Origin: UBA5972 sp964567685
Lineage (GTDB): Bacteria > Pseudomonadota > Alphaproteobacteria > Rhodobacterales > Rhodobacteraceae
Direction: 5' to 3'
Assembly: GCA_964567685.1 (NCBI GenBank)
Contig: CAZMNO010000001.1
Span: 104,709 to 168,708 of the forward strand
DNA: 64,000 nucleotides
Part shown: piece after piece, positions 8,422 through 17,279 of the stretch
Layout of the letters: each line of letters begins with the position of its first letter
Numbering within the stretch: position 1 is the stretch's first letter
Made by a program: the position numbers and the translations under genes
The notes under the pieces: generated by a model
Told to the model about the DNA's origin: nothing
What the model saw: only the letters and a program-made list of their open reading frames with translations
The model's database searches: none

Positions 8422-8745
8422 TCAACCTGCCTTGCGGCTATTGCCCGGACGGCTGAGGCAGGTCTGGCAGATCGCGTAATCGGCTTCGCGCCAACCGCTG
8501 CGAAACCGGCGTGTGGTTCGGGTTGGGTGTGTCATTGGCCTTGGGGCCGGGTATTTCATTGCAGAAGCGGTGGGCAAGGGAGTTGCATCGGGCTGGCGTG
8601 AAAACAGCTTTTTCAGAGCGTTGAAAATGCGGTTCAGACCGTCATGTGCCGAGTGGCTGCGGATGCTGTGGCAGTGGGCGATGTAATAAGCAGTGTCGAT
8701 TGATCCATTGGCGATGCGGCGGATGTTTTCGGGTGTATCAGTCAT
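8422..8745 (-). CDS. hypothetical protein (107 aa)
   Basis: I do not recognise a named family. The start at MTDTPENIRRIANGS is chosen because GGAG lies 8 nt upstream; an ATG 33 nt further up lacks this. The first 45 residues look like real coding sequence (TAYYIAHCHSIRSHSAHDG, then an amphipathic FNALKKLF). The second half is rich in Pro, Arg and Thr and contains a CQTC pair near the C-terminus. It may be genuine only in its first half, or frameshifted. Confidence 0.45.
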   Translation of the reverse strand: MTDTPENIRRIANGSIDTAYYIAHCHSIRSHSAHDGLNRIFNALKKLFSRQPDATPLPTASAMKYPAPRPMTHPTRTTRRFRSGWREADYAICQTCLSRPGNSRKAG

Positions 8746-8854
8746 GGTCGTGTCTCCGGTTGAGGTGTTGTCTGACACTCACTCTGCCACCACGGCGGAA
8801 GGCCCGCTTGAAGACGCCCTTGAGAATACCTTGAGATTTCCTTGATTTTCCCGG

Positions 8855-10429
8855 TCAGCCCGGCACCCCGGCCTTGCGAAGACCATCAAGATAGAGCTCC
8901 AGCTGCTCTGGTCGCTGGATGTAGAACAACCGTTCCTCAGCGAATTTGAGGGTGAATTCGGGTTGCTCCTGCAAAAGCCGGGGTACCGTCTGTTCGGCCT
9001 TTGCCTGCTTGCCCGACAACGCCAGGGCCACTGCAAGATGGGCCAGCGCCCAGTATTGGCAATTGGGGATGATCCACGCCCGTTCTGGCCATTCAACGGC
9101 ACGCGGATAGTCACCCTTGAAGATCATCGCCAGCGCGCCATAGGACAGGAATGCCCAGCTTTGCGGATCGTTCGGGCTGAGCTCGATGGCCTTTTCGAAC
9201 CAACCGATGGATTCGTTATAGTGCCCGTCATAGGCCAGCGCATCGCCCATGGCGCAATAGCCGGCCGAAAGTGTTGGGTTAAGATCGAGCGCGGCATTGC
9301 AGGCCGCCACCGCGGTTTTGTATTCGCGTCGTGCCAGAGCGATCCTTGCCTTGGCCATATAGAAAGCGGCGTTCTGGCCATCGAGTTCCAACGCACGATC
9401 AACGGCCGCCAAGGCTGCATCCAGCCTTTCCTGGCTGGGTTCGGTGTTCCAGTAGACCATGCCCAAGACCACCGAAAAAGCCCACCAGGCGTGGGCTTCG
9501 CCAAACGACGGATCAAGTTCTGAGGCTTTCTTCAACAGCTCCTGGGCTTTCTCGTTGCCTGCGGCGGTGAAGCGATAGAAATGCGACAGGCCAAGGTGAT
9601 AGCAATCCCAGGCTTGCAGGCTGGTGCGTGGAACCTGTTCAGCGCGGTGGCGTTCGGCCAGCCCAAGTTCAGGCTCGACACGGGCCACGACCTTGGCGGT
9701 TATCTCGTCCTGAAGTTGAAATACGTCCTCCATTTCACGGTCGTAGTTTTCGCCCCAGAGGTGGTCTCCGGATACGACGTCGATCAACCTTGCCCCGATC
9801 CGGATGCGATTGCCACCTCGCCTGACGCTGCCCTCAACAGCATAGTCAACGCCCAGATATTCGCGCAACTCGCTCATCACATTGGCGCGGTTCTTGAAAC
9901 CGAACGCGGAGTTGCGGGCAATGACGCGGAGCCATCGGTGGCGGGATAATGAGGCGATGATATCTTCGGTGATGCCGTCGGCCAGGTACTCCTGATCCGG
10001 GTCGCCTGAGAGATTGCCAAAGGGCAGTACCGCAACGACGGGTTTCTCTCGCGCCGGTTTTGTTTCGGAGTTGGATGGCTCGGCTGTTTCCGAGTCAGGT
10101 TCCGCCACCTGATCGTTCGCCAGCGCCGCGACAAAGCGAAATCCGCGTCGGGGGATGGTACGGATAACGGCCTGATCGCGACCGTTGTCACCAAGTGCAC
10201 GGCGCGCTGCATTGATACGGCTGCTGACGGTTTCGTCCGATACGATGCGGCCTTTCCACACAACATCGATCAGTTCGTCGCGCCCGACCACCCGGTCCGC
10301 GTTGCGAGCAAGATGCGCGATCAGGGTGAACACCTGCGGTTCAATCGCGACGGCCTCCTTCCCACAGCGCAGTTCGAAGCGCTGGGTATCCAGAGAAAAT
10401 TCACCAAATCGAATTACATCATCCATCAC
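8855..10429 (-). CDS. winged-helix transcriptional regulator with TolB-like and TPR domains
   Basis: A 524-residue protein. Residues 1-105 form an OmpR/PhoB-type winged helix (ends with TIPRRGFRFVA), used here without a receiver domain as in CadC/ToxR. Residues 125-235 match the TolB-like segment found in adenylate-cyclase-type regulators (VVAVLPFGNLSGDPDQEYLA, ITEDIIASLSR). The rest is TPR repeats (FGEAHAWWAF, NPTLSAGYCAMGDAL, NPQSWAFLSYGAL). No membrane helix is evident, so it is probably cytoplasmic. Neither signal nor target is deducible; gabD lies upstream in the same direction but is a separate transcription unit by spacing. Confidence 0.85.
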   Translation of the reverse strand: MMDDVIRFGEFSLDTQRFELRCGKEAVAIEPQVFTLIAHLARNADRVVGRDELIDVVWKGRIVSDETVSSRINAARRALGDNGRDQAVIRTIPRRGFRFVAALANDQVAEPDSETAEPSNSETKPAREKPVVAVLPFGNLSGDPDQEYLADGITEDIIASLSRHRWLRVIARNSAFGFKNRANVMSELREYLGVDYAVEGSVRRGGNRIRIGARLIDVVSGDHLWGENYDREMEDVFQLQDEITAKVVARVEPELGLAERHRAEQVPRTSLQAWDCYHLGLSHFYRFTAAGNEKAQELLKKASELDPSFGEAHAWWAFSVVLGMVYWNTEPSQERLDAALAAVDRALELDGQNAAFYMAKARIALARREYKTAVAACNAALDLNPTLSAGYCAMGDALAYDGHYNESIGWFEKAIELSPNDPQSWAFLSYGALAMIFKGDYPRAVEWPERAWIIPNCQYWALAHLAVALALSGKQAKAEQTVPRLLQEQPEFTLKFAEERLFYIQRPEQLELYLDGLRKAGVPG

Positions 10430-10534
10430 GCCTCTTGGGCTGAAATCCAGCGTCCTCCGGCACGCCTGACTTCAGCATAAGTCCACGAGGGCTACGGTCA
10501 ACAAGGCGATTGTCAGGCCGTTCGGTCCCCAGAC

Positions 10535-12013
10535 CTAGTCCAGCGACATGCACATATACTTCATTTCAAGGTAATCCTCGGTGCCGTGGTGCGAACCTTC
10601 ACGCCCCTGACCGGATTGCTTGACTCCGCCAAAGGGGGCGACCTCGGTTGAAATGAGGCCGGTATTGATGCCGACCATGCCGTATTCCAGTGCCTCGGCG
10701 ACGCGGTAGACCCGGCCCAGATCGCGTGCGTAGAAATAGGAGGCGAGGCCGAAGATGGTGTCGTTGGCCTGCTTAATCACATCCGCCTCGTCTTTGAATT
10801 TGAACAGGGGGGCGACGGGGCCGAAGGTTTCGTCATTGGTGATCAGCATGTCCGGGGTGACACCGGTCAGGATGGTCGGCTCAAAGAAGGTGCCGCCAAG
10901 GGCGTGGCGTTTGCCGCCTGCCACGACTTTGGCCCCCTTGGCCACGGCGTCGGCGATATGTTCTTCGACTTTTTCAACTGCGCTTTGGGCAATCAGCGGG
11001 CCGGTTGTGACGCCGTCTTCAAAGCCGTCGCCGACTTTCATGGCGGCAACCGCATTTGCCAGCTTTTCGGCGAAGGCATCATAGACCCCTTCCTGCACAT
11101 AAAGACGATTGGCGCAGACGCAGGTCTGGCCGTTATTGCGGTATTTGGAGATCATCGCCCCTTCGACGGCCTTATCGAGATCGGCATCATCAAAGACGAT
11201 GAATGGTGCGTTGCCGCCCAGTTCCATGCTCGTTTTCATGATCTGGTCGGCGGCCTGACGCATGAGGATGCGACCCACTTCGGTTGAGCCGGTGAAGGTC
11301 AGTTTGCGCACGGTCGGGTTTTCGCAGAACTCCTTGCCGATGGCGGAGGATTTGGTTGAGGGGGCCACGCTGAACACGCCTTTCGGTACGCCGGCGCGTT
11401 CGGCCAGCAGCGCCATTGCCAGTGCTGAGAGCGGCGTTTCGGCGGCCGGGCGAGCAACGAAGGTGCAACCAACGGCAAGTGCCGGGGCGACCTTGCGCGC
11501 GATCATGGCGTTGGGAAAATTCCACGGCGTGATCGAGGCGACAACCCCCACGGGCTGTTTGATCACGGTGATGCGTTTGTCGGGCTGGTGGCCGGGGATG
11601 GTTTCGCCGTAGATGCGTTTGGCCTCTTCTGCGAACCATTCAACGAAGCTGGCACCATAGAGGATCTCGCCCCTGGCTTCGGCCAGGGGTTTGCCCATTT
11701 CCGCGGTCAGGATGGCCGCAAGGTCGTCGGCGTTTTCCACCATCAGGTCGTACCAGCGACGCAGGATTGCCGCCCGTTCCTTGCCGGTTCTTGCGGCCCA
11801 GTCCTTTTGCGCCAGATGCGCGGCCTTAATGGCGCGCCGGGTTTCGGCGACATCAACATCGGCGATTTCACAGATGGTGTCCCCGCGGGCGGGGTTTGTT
11901 ACGGCGAATGTCGCGCCGTCATCCGCATCGATCCATTCCCCGGCAATGAAGGCCCTAGTGCAGATCAGGCTTGCGTCATTCAGCGTCAGCGCAAGGTTGG
12001 TTTGGTCAAGCAT
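10535..12013 (-). CDS. gabD: NAD(P)-dependent succinate-semialdehyde dehydrogenase
   Basis: A 492-residue aldehyde dehydrogenase of the GabD type that oxidises succinate semialdehyde to succinate, the last step of GABA breakdown. Visible motifs are ITPWNFPNAMI, the glutamate-bearing MELGGNAPFIVFDDADLD (in part), the catalytic cysteine in NNGQTCVCANR, and the family ending GGVKQSGQGREGS. No GABA transaminase gene lies nearby. The short divergent spacer to the hydrolase at 12120 probably holds both promoters. Confidence 0.9.
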   Translation of the reverse strand: MLDQTNLALTLNDASLICTRAFIAGEWIDADDGATFAVTNPARGDTICEIADVDVAETRRAIKAAHLAQKDWAARTGKERAAILRRWYDLMVENADDLAAILTAEMGKPLAEARGEILYGASFVEWFAEEAKRIYGETIPGHQPDKRITVIKQPVGVVASITPWNFPNAMIARKVAPALAVGCTFVARPAAETPLSALAMALLAERAGVPKGVFSVAPSTKSSAIGKEFCENPTVRKLTFTGSTEVGRILMRQAADQIMKTSMELGGNAPFIVFDDADLDKAVEGAMISKYRNNGQTCVCANRLYVQEGVYDAFAEKLANAVAAMKVGDGFEDGVTTGPLIAQSAVEKVEEHIADAVAKGAKVVAGGKRHALGGTFFEPTILTGVTPDMLITNDETFGPVAPLFKFKDEADVIKQANDTIFGLASYFYARDLGRVYRVAEALEYGMVGINTGLISTEVAPFGGVKQSGQGREGSHHGTEDYLEMKYMCMSLD

Positions 12014-12119
12014 GGCGGGCCCTTTGTCTTTGGACTGGAATCTGATCCGCGCGATCTGTCACAAATCCCTTTTCTTCGCAAGGGTCGGAGGGATAGGGTT
12101 AATTGAAGAGGGTGGTCAG

Positions 12120-12935
12120 ATGCCGGATATTGACTGGGATGATGCATATGCCAACGGTGCCTATATCGCGGGGGCCGATGACTATCCGCCGCGCTGGGCA
12201 AGTGAGGCTAAGGCGTTTCGTGCGGCGCTGAAAGCCCGTGGCAGGGCTGAGATTGACGTTGCTTACGGTGATCACGCCCGTGAGCGGTTTGATCTCTTTT
12301 TGCCAGAGGCCGCGCCGCGTGGTCTGGTGGTTTTTGTGCATGGTGGCTATTGGCGGGCATTTGACAAATCAAGCTGGTCGCATCTTGCTGCCGGGGCGCT
12401 GGCGCGGGAATTTGCGGTTGCGATGCCGAGCTACCGGCTGTGCCCTGATGTGCGCATTGCCGATATCACGCGCGAGATTGCGGCGGCGATTGACATGGCA
12501 GCCGGGCAGATTGCCGGGCCGATCCATCTGATCGGGCATTCGGCAGGGGGGCATCTGGTTTCACGGATGCTGTGCGGTGATATGCACTGGTCAGCCTGTT
12601 TTGCCGAGCGGATTGCGCGGGTGGTTTCGATCTCGGGGTTGCACGATCTGCGCCCGCTTCTGAAAACCGCGATGAATGATGATTTTCGGCTGGATGCAGC
12701 GGAGGCCGAGGCCGAAAGCCCGGCGCTGCATCGGGATGTCATTCCGATCCCGGTTGTGGCCTGGGTTGGCGCGGATGAGCGACCGGCATTCATTGATCAG
12801 GCGCGTCTTCTGGCCAGGGAATGGGACAATGCCGAGGTGGTGATTGACCGCGGCAGGCATCATTTCGATGTCATTGATGGTCTGGCCGAGGCGAATTCAC
12901 CGCTGGTCCGGGCATTGCTGGGGGAACAGGGGTAG
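12120..12935 (+). CDS. alpha/beta hydrolase, arylformamidase-like
   Basis: A 271-residue hydrolase with the HGGYW oxyanion motif, the nucleophile elbow GHSAGGH, an acidic residue in VGADERPAF and a late histidine in RHHFDVIDG, together a full catalytic triad. HGGxW plus this size is typical of kynurenine formamidase and related esterases, but no other tryptophan-catabolism genes are near, so the substrate is open. The start at 12120 follows GAGGGTGG. It ends 4 nt from the convergent cupin gene. Confidence 0.82.
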   Translation: MPDIDWDDAYANGAYIAGADDYPPRWASEAKAFRAALKARGRAEIDVAYGDHARERFDLFLPEAAPRGLVVFVHGGYWRAFDKSSWSHLAAGALAREFAVAMPSYRLCPDVRIADITREIAAAIDMAAGQIAGPIHLIGHSAGGHLVSRMLCGDMHWSACFAERIARVVSISGLHDLRPLLKTAMNDDFRLDAAEAEAESPALHRDVIPIPVVAWVGADERPAFIDQARLLAREWDNAEVVIDRGRHHFDVIDGLAEANSPLVRALLGEQG

Positions 12936-12939
12936 CCGA

Positions 12940-13308
12940 TCACGGATGCGCTGCTTCGTCGTAGCGAACCACGTCATCCTCGCCCAGATAGGCCCCGGTC
13001 TGAACTTCGATGAGATGCAGATCGACCTTGCCGTGGTTTTCCAGCCGGTGCACGGCCCCGATCGGAATGTCGATGGACTGGTTTTCGAAGAGTTCCTGAA
13101 CGCAGTCGCTGATCGTCACCCGGCCCGATCCGGACACTGCGACCCAGTGTTCGGACCGGTGGAAGTGGCTTTGCAGGCTGAGGGCCCGACCGGGTTTGAT
13201 CACCAGATGCCGCACCCGGAAGCGGGGCTGTTCGGTGAGGGATTCACTGATGCCCCAGGGGCGTTGATCGGGCGTTGCAAATTGCTTTTGGGAGGTCTGA
13301 ATGTTCAT
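12940..13308 (-). CDS. cupin protein, mannose-6-phosphate isomerase type II-like
   Basis: A stand-alone cupin of 122 residues matching the C-terminal isomerase domain of bifunctional mannose-1-phosphate guanylyltransferases: RPWG at the start, LSLQSHFHRSEHWVAVSGSG (metal-binding HxH...E), FENQSIDIPIGAVHRLEN and ending YLGEDDVVR. The guanylyltransferase half is absent here. GGAG lies 7 nt before the ATG. It may isomerise a sugar phosphate or act in polysaccharide precursor supply, but catalysis by the isolated domain is uncertain. Confidence 0.85.
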   Translation of the reverse strand: MNIQTSQKQFATPDQRPWGISESLTEQPRFRVRHLVIKPGRALSLQSHFHRSEHWVAVSGSGRVTISDCVQELFENQSIDIPIGAVHRLENHGKVDLHLIEVQTGAYLGEDDVVRYDEAAHP

Positions 13309-13629
13309 TGAAGCACTCCATTATTATTGCCGCGTTGCACCACGATTAGGGTTGGTTGGTAAATGAAGTATGAAGGAAACGCATACAATCAGACTGTTTC
13401 CAAAACGGAAACAATCCGGCGGGTGACCTGTTCTGTGTGAGCAAAGGTTGGCATTTGTTAGCGATCCGCTTAGCTGGATTATGTGTTTCTGTTTGAAACC
13501 CGCGCACCTGTCTCGAGTCCGCCACTTGAAAAAACACCAGGCGCGGATTCAAGGGCGAAGCCCGCCGCGCATCGCCGACGCGCAGCCATGCGGCGGCGAT
13601 TGGCTGAAGTGCGCGCAACCGCTGAGAGG
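13309..13629. other. gap without a recognisable gene
   Basis: About 320 nt between the cupin start and the small ORF at 13630. It should carry the promoter of the cupin gene. Both strands have only short frames without family features, and I see no hairpin terminator. Confidence 0.5.
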
Positions 13630-13731
13630 TTATTCGGATTTGGCGTGTATAAAGTGCCAGAACACCAGTGTCGGATCGCCCCCGCGCGCGTCGGCAATGC
13701 GCGGCTCTGTGGCATATTCAGCCAGAGGCAT
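13630..13731 (-). CDS. small ORF coupled to the P1 peptidase (33 aa)
   Basis: The stop codon of the P1 peptidase overlaps an ATG (TGATG), opening a 33-codon frame that begins MPLAEYATEPRIADAR and ends TAA. Its composition is protein-like (GGDPTLVFWHF) and the overlap suggests reinitiation after the peptidase. I know no named family. It could be a small subunit or leader, or the leftover end of a longer gene. Confidence 0.4.
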   Translation of the reverse strand: MPLAEYATEPRIADARGGDPTLVFWHFIHAKSE

Positions 13732-14735
13732 CAGGAGCCGAATTTCTCCTGCCATGTCGGCAGCGTGTCACTGGACGTGGCTTGAGCCAGATAGACCGCG
13801 CGCGCAATGGCGCGGGCAAGGCAGAGGCTGGCGGCGTGGCCCAGAAGCAAAGGATCGGTCATCGGGTTGCTCAGCGGCTTTTCACCGGTTGCGGCGGCAA
13901 AGACCAGATCGCCGTCAAAAGGGGAGTGGCTCGGGAAGACGGCGCGCGCCATGCCGTCATGGGCGGCGATGGCAAGGCGGGTGGCCTGCGCCTGTGTGAG
14001 CATTGCATCGGTAGCGACGATGGCGATGGTGGTGTTGGCCCCCTTGCTCAGGGCGGGAAACGGATCAGGTTCGTGCTGCGGATCTAACATGTTGGTTGGG
14101 GCGGGACCGAAGCCACCGAATTCCGCGTCGATCTCATGCGGAGCGGCCCAGAAGTTTTTCTGCCCGAACTGCACCGCAGAGCCAAGGGGGTTGGCGGCAA
14201 CCAGCGCTCCGACCGTCAGGCCGCTGGTCAGGCGGAATGAGGCTGACCCGAGCCCGCCTTTCAGATCCATCGTGGTTGCACCGGTTCCGGCACCGGTGGT
14301 GCCAAGGTCAAAACCCTGGTCTGCGTTGGCAAGGGCTTTGGCACCCAGCCGTTTGTAAGGATTTTCTGCCCAGTCCTTGTCACCGCCATTCAGAAGATCA
14401 AAGAGGATCGCACCGGGGACAACAGGCACGCGCGCCGTGCCGACCTGAAATCCGCGCCCCATTGCGGCCAGCCCGTCGGCAACGCCTGAGGCTGCATCAA
14501 GACCGAAAGCCGATCCGCCGGAGAGCACAAGCGCGTCGACCTCCTGCACCAGTTTGTCGGGTTGAAGGAGGTCGGTTTCACGACTTCCCGGTGCACCGCC
14601 CATGACGTGAACACCGGCGGTGAAGGGTTTTTCGCCGAGAAGCACGGTTGCGCCGGATTTCAGGCGTTCGTCACTGGCATTGCCGACCTTGAGCCCTGCG
14701 ACATCGGTGATCAGGTTTTTCGGACCGGGTCTCAT
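13731..14735 (-). CDS. P1 family peptidase (DmpA/BapA-type aminopeptidase)
   Basis: A 334-residue N-terminal-nucleophile hydrolase of the L-aminopeptidase D-Ala-esterase class. Such enzymes autocleave before the nucleophile and remove N-terminal amino acids or beta-amino acids. Key segments are ITDVAGLKVGNA at the start, LSGGSAFGLDAASGV, and the cleavage region GATTMDLKGGLGSASFR, whose GSAS probably holds the nucleophile. The start at 14735 (MRPGPKN) has AAGG 6 nt upstream; longer frames run into the preceding SDR gene. It sits in a leftward series with the SDR, YcaQ-like and thioesterase genes. Confidence 0.9.
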   Translation of the reverse strand: MRPGPKNLITDVAGLKVGNASDERLKSGATVLLGEKPFTAGVHVMGGAPGSRETDLLQPDKLVQEVDALVLSGGSAFGLDAASGVADGLAAMGRGFQVGTARVPVVPGAILFDLLNGGDKDWAENPYKRLGAKALANADQGFDLGTTGAGTGATTMDLKGGLGSASFRLTSGLTVGALVAANPLGSAVQFGQKNFWAAPHEIDAEFGGFGPAPTNMLDPQHEPDPFPALSKGANTTIAIVATDAMLTQAQATRLAIAAHDGMARAVFPSHSPFDGDLVFAAATGEKPLSNPMTDPLLLGHAASLCLARAIARAVYLAQATSSDTLPTWQEKFGS

Positions 14736-14769
14736 GAAGGGCCTTGGACGCTGATTGCGCGGAAGCTGC

Positions 14770-14853
14770 GGGAGCCTCTCCTTTCGGTGGCAAAGCCACC
14801 TGACGGGCAGAGGGCAGGAGTATTTCTGAAACAATGAAGATGAATGCGTGGTT
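14770..14853 (+). repeat. hairpin-bearing intergenic element, copy 2
   Basis: The spacer between the SDR and P1 peptidase genes contains GGTGGC-AAA-GCCACC followed by AGGAGTATTTCTGAAACAATGAAGATG. It resembles the element at 1297-1364 but is oriented against the neighbouring genes, which favours a dispersed element over a gene-specific signal. Confidence 0.35.
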
Positions 14854-14865
14854 TGCCGCCAAGGC

Positions 14866-15606
14866 TCATATGCAGCGCCCTCCATCGACTTCCATGTCGA
14901 CGCCGGTGATCATGCTGGCTTCATCTGAGCACAGGAAGGTGGCGGCATTGGCCATGTCTTCAGCGGTAGAAAAGCGCCCGAGGGGGATGGTGGCGAGGAA
15001 TTTGGCGCGCATTTCCGGGGTGTCTTCGCCAAGGAAGGATTTCAGCAGCGGGGTTTCACCGGCAACCGGATTGAGCGCGTTGACCCGGATGCCAAAGGGG
15101 GCAAGCTCGATAGCCATGGTTTTGGTTGCGGTGATCATCCAGCCTTTTGAGGCGTTGTACCAGTTGAGCCGGGGCCGGGGAGAGACGCCTGCCGTTGAGG
15201 CGATATTAAGGATAGTGCCTGATTTACGGGATTTCATATGCGGCACCATATGGCGAGCGGTCAGGTAGACCGAACGGATATTGACGTTGATCACGCGATC
15301 AAAATCGGCTTCGGACACGTCTTCAAGCGGGGTTGGTAAATGGGTGACGCCTGCGTTGTTGACGAGAATATCGATCTGTCCGAACTCTGCGATTGTGGCT
15401 TTGGCCATTGCTTCGACGCTGGCATTGGAGGAGACATCGGTTTCTATCGCCGTCGCGCCCAGTTCGTCAGCTACCGACCTTGCTGCGTCGCCGTTGATAT
15501 CGGCAAGCATGACCTGTGCCCCTTCGGCTCGGAATTTGGCGGCTATTCCTGCTCCGAAGCCTGATCCGCCTCCAGTGATGATGGCCGATTTGCCGTTCAG
15601 TCGCAT
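14866..15606 (-). CDS. short-chain dehydrogenase/reductase
   Basis: A classical SDR of 246 residues: NAD(P)-binding GGGSGFGAG, the VNNAG motif, catalytic Ser (LNIASTAGVS) and YNASKG. The ending DVDGG-type motif is present (MEVDGGRCI). The start at 15606 (MRLNGKS) has AGAGGAG at good distance; the open frame extends 18 codons further without support. Substrate unknown. It resembles 3-oxoacyl-ACP reductase/FabG-like paralogues used on diverse alcohols. Confidence 0.88.
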   Translation of the reverse strand: MRLNGKSAIITGGGSGFGAGIAAKFRAEGAQVMLADINGDAARSVADELGATAIETDVSSNASVEAMAKATIAEFGQIDILVNNAGVTHLPTPLEDVSEADFDRVINVNIRSVYLTARHMVPHMKSRKSGTILNIASTAGVSPRPRLNWYNASKGWMITATKTMAIELAPFGIRVNALNPVAGETPLLKSFLGEDTPEMRAKFLATIPLGRFSTAEDMANAATFLCSDEASMITGVDMEVDGGRCI

Positions 15607-15672
15607 GCTGCTCTCCTCTATTCTGCGGCTGAGTGTGCGGTGTTTGACGCTTTCGTGCAAGCGTCTGGCTGA

Positions 15673-16848
15673 TCAGGGTGTCGGGGTGGCCCAACCAATT
15701 GAAGCGAGACCTGCGAGGCGGGCGAAACGTGCAAGCTCGGCATCGAGTTTTGCGCGGCGTTTTGGTGTCCACATCACTTTTGGCTCTGACCAGATGCCGG
15801 TCACGGTGAGTGTGGATTCTTCGCGGTTGGCCTTGAGTTCCATGCGGCCGACAAAGCGGTCACCTTCAAGCAGAGGATAGACGTAATAGCCCCAGATGCG
15901 TTTGGATTTTGGTACGAACATCTCGTTGCGGTAGTCAAAGCCAAAGAGGCGCATCAGGCGTTGGCGGTCGCGAATGGCCGGGTCAAACGGGTTGAGAAGG
16001 CGAAGCCGGGAGGAAGGGACGGGCAGGTTTTTGAGGCGGGTTTCGATGTCGGGTGGGGCGAGCGTGTCTATCCAGCCGCCATCACTGGTTTGAAAGCTGA
16101 CCGGGCAGAGGTCTTTCTGTGCGTTGCTGACCCAGATTTTGGTCTCTTTTGCGTCCATTGCCGCCCAGAAACGCTGGATTTCACCGGGGGTGGCAAAAGA
16201 AAGCCGGTCAAGGGCGCTTTGGCAGAGCCGGTTGATCTGGTCGCTGTCGGATATTTCCTGCGCGCGGTAGGGGGCGGGGATGACCCGGTGGCTGAAATCG
16301 TAGTATTTGTTGAAATTCAGCCGGTACGAAGTTGTCAGCTCGCCCGCATACCACATCTGATCGAGCGCCTTTTTATGTGGCGGACGCGACCACATCTGGC
16401 GTTCGCCGGTGATCTTGGTGTCAAAATCATTGCTGGAAAGCGGCCCCTCATCGATGATGCGATCACGGATTGCCTGCAGTTCACTGGCGTTGAGACCGGA
16501 CTGATACCATTCGTGCCGGGCGGTTTTTTCGCCAAGGCGGCGGAACTGGCGTTGCCACATTGGATAGAATGAGATCGGCAGCAGCGAGGCGTCATGGGTG
16601 AAATGTTCAAACAGGGCGCGTTGATCGGCAAGGGCGGACCACAACATCGGTTCGCGGTAGTTCTGGTTGCGGCTCCACAGGATATGATGATGCGCGCGGG
16701 TGACGTTGCGGATCGTGTCGATCTGCACGAACCCGAGGTTTTCAATCACCGCCATCAGATCGAGAGGGCCTGTGGGGGTGTGCGAGAGACCGCAGGACCA
16801 GAGCCAGAGGTGGCGGGCCTGACGGTTGGAAATGCGCAAAGGTGTCAC
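15673..16848 (-). CDS. YcaQ-like winged-helix protein, putative DNA crosslink glycosylase
   Basis: A 391-residue member of the HTH_42 family, whose characterised members (E. coli YcaQ, Streptomyces AlkZ) unhook DNA interstrand crosslinks. The catalytic QxD motif of the YcaQ type is present as Gln42-Ile-Asp44 in GFVQIDTIRN. The C-terminal half holds PFDPAIRDRQR and GYYVYPLLEGDRFVGR, typical of the family. Translation starts at GTG overlapping the thioesterase stop (GTGA), so it is coupled to that gene. Confidence 0.87.
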   Translation of the reverse strand: MTPLRISNRQARHLWLWSCGLSHTPTGPLDLMAVIENLGFVQIDTIRNVTRAHHHILWSRNQNYREPMLWSALADQRALFEHFTHDASLLPISFYPMWQRQFRRLGEKTARHEWYQSGLNASELQAIRDRIIDEGPLSSNDFDTKITGERQMWSRPPHKKALDQMWYAGELTTSYRLNFNKYYDFSHRVIPAPYRAQEISDSDQINRLCQSALDRLSFATPGEIQRFWAAMDAKETKIWVSNAQKDLCPVSFQTSDGGWIDTLAPPDIETRLKNLPVPSSRLRLLNPFDPAIRDRQRLMRLFGFDYRNEMFVPKSKRIWGYYVYPLLEGDRFVGRMELKANREESTLTVTGIWSEPKVMWTPKRRAKLDAELARFARLAGLASIGWATPTP

Positions 16849-17270
16849 GTGCCGGTTACCAGAAAGCGGAGCATATGCGCCCGGAGGTCTTCTGATATCT
16901 TCACGGCCTTTCGGGATTTCAAATCCATCAGAACGGTCTTGAAGTCGGTTCTGAAGACCTGTTGATCGTCACTGGTACGGATCAGGCGGTGGCGAAAGAC
17001 GGCGGAACGGTTACCGATCTTTTTTACCGAAGAAAGCTGGTAGACGATATCACCTGCCAACACCTCGGCATTGAATATGCTGTCTGCATGAACAACGGCG
17101 AAAGACAGTTGCCGCCCGTCGGTCATGTCGCTGCGATCAATGCCGAAAGCCTGCTGCAGGCCGAACCCGCCATCGCTGGCGAAAACGAAATAGCGCGAGA
17201 CCTTCATATGCCCGAGGATATCGCAGTCGGTCGGGTCGATGACGCGGCGGGCGGTTTCGATTTCCGGCAA
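16845..17270 (-). CDS. acyl-CoA thioesterase, hotdog fold
   Basis: A 141-residue 4-hydroxybenzoyl-CoA thioesterase-like protein. DCDILGHMKVSRYF carries the usual N-terminal Asp and HxN/HM pattern of the hotdog fold, followed by VVHADSIFNAEVLAGDIV. It starts at TTG, supported by AGGAG 6 nt upstream. It lies 9 nt downstream of the aldehyde dehydrogenase gene and overlaps the YcaQ-like gene. Substrate not deducible. Confidence 0.82.
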   Translation of the reverse strand: MPEIETARRVIDPTDCDILGHMKVSRYFVFASDGGFGLQQAFGIDRSDMTDGRQLSFAVVHADSIFNAEVLAGDIVYQLSSVKKIGNRSAVFRHRLIRTSDDQQVFRTDFKTVLMDLKSRKAVKISEDLRAHMLRFLVTGT

Positions 17271-17279
17271 GGCTCTCTC

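Noticed and set aside
13346..13618. 90-codon leftward frame upstream of the cupin gene
   Set aside because: Composition is not protein-like, there is no Shine-Dalgarno, and it matches no family I know.
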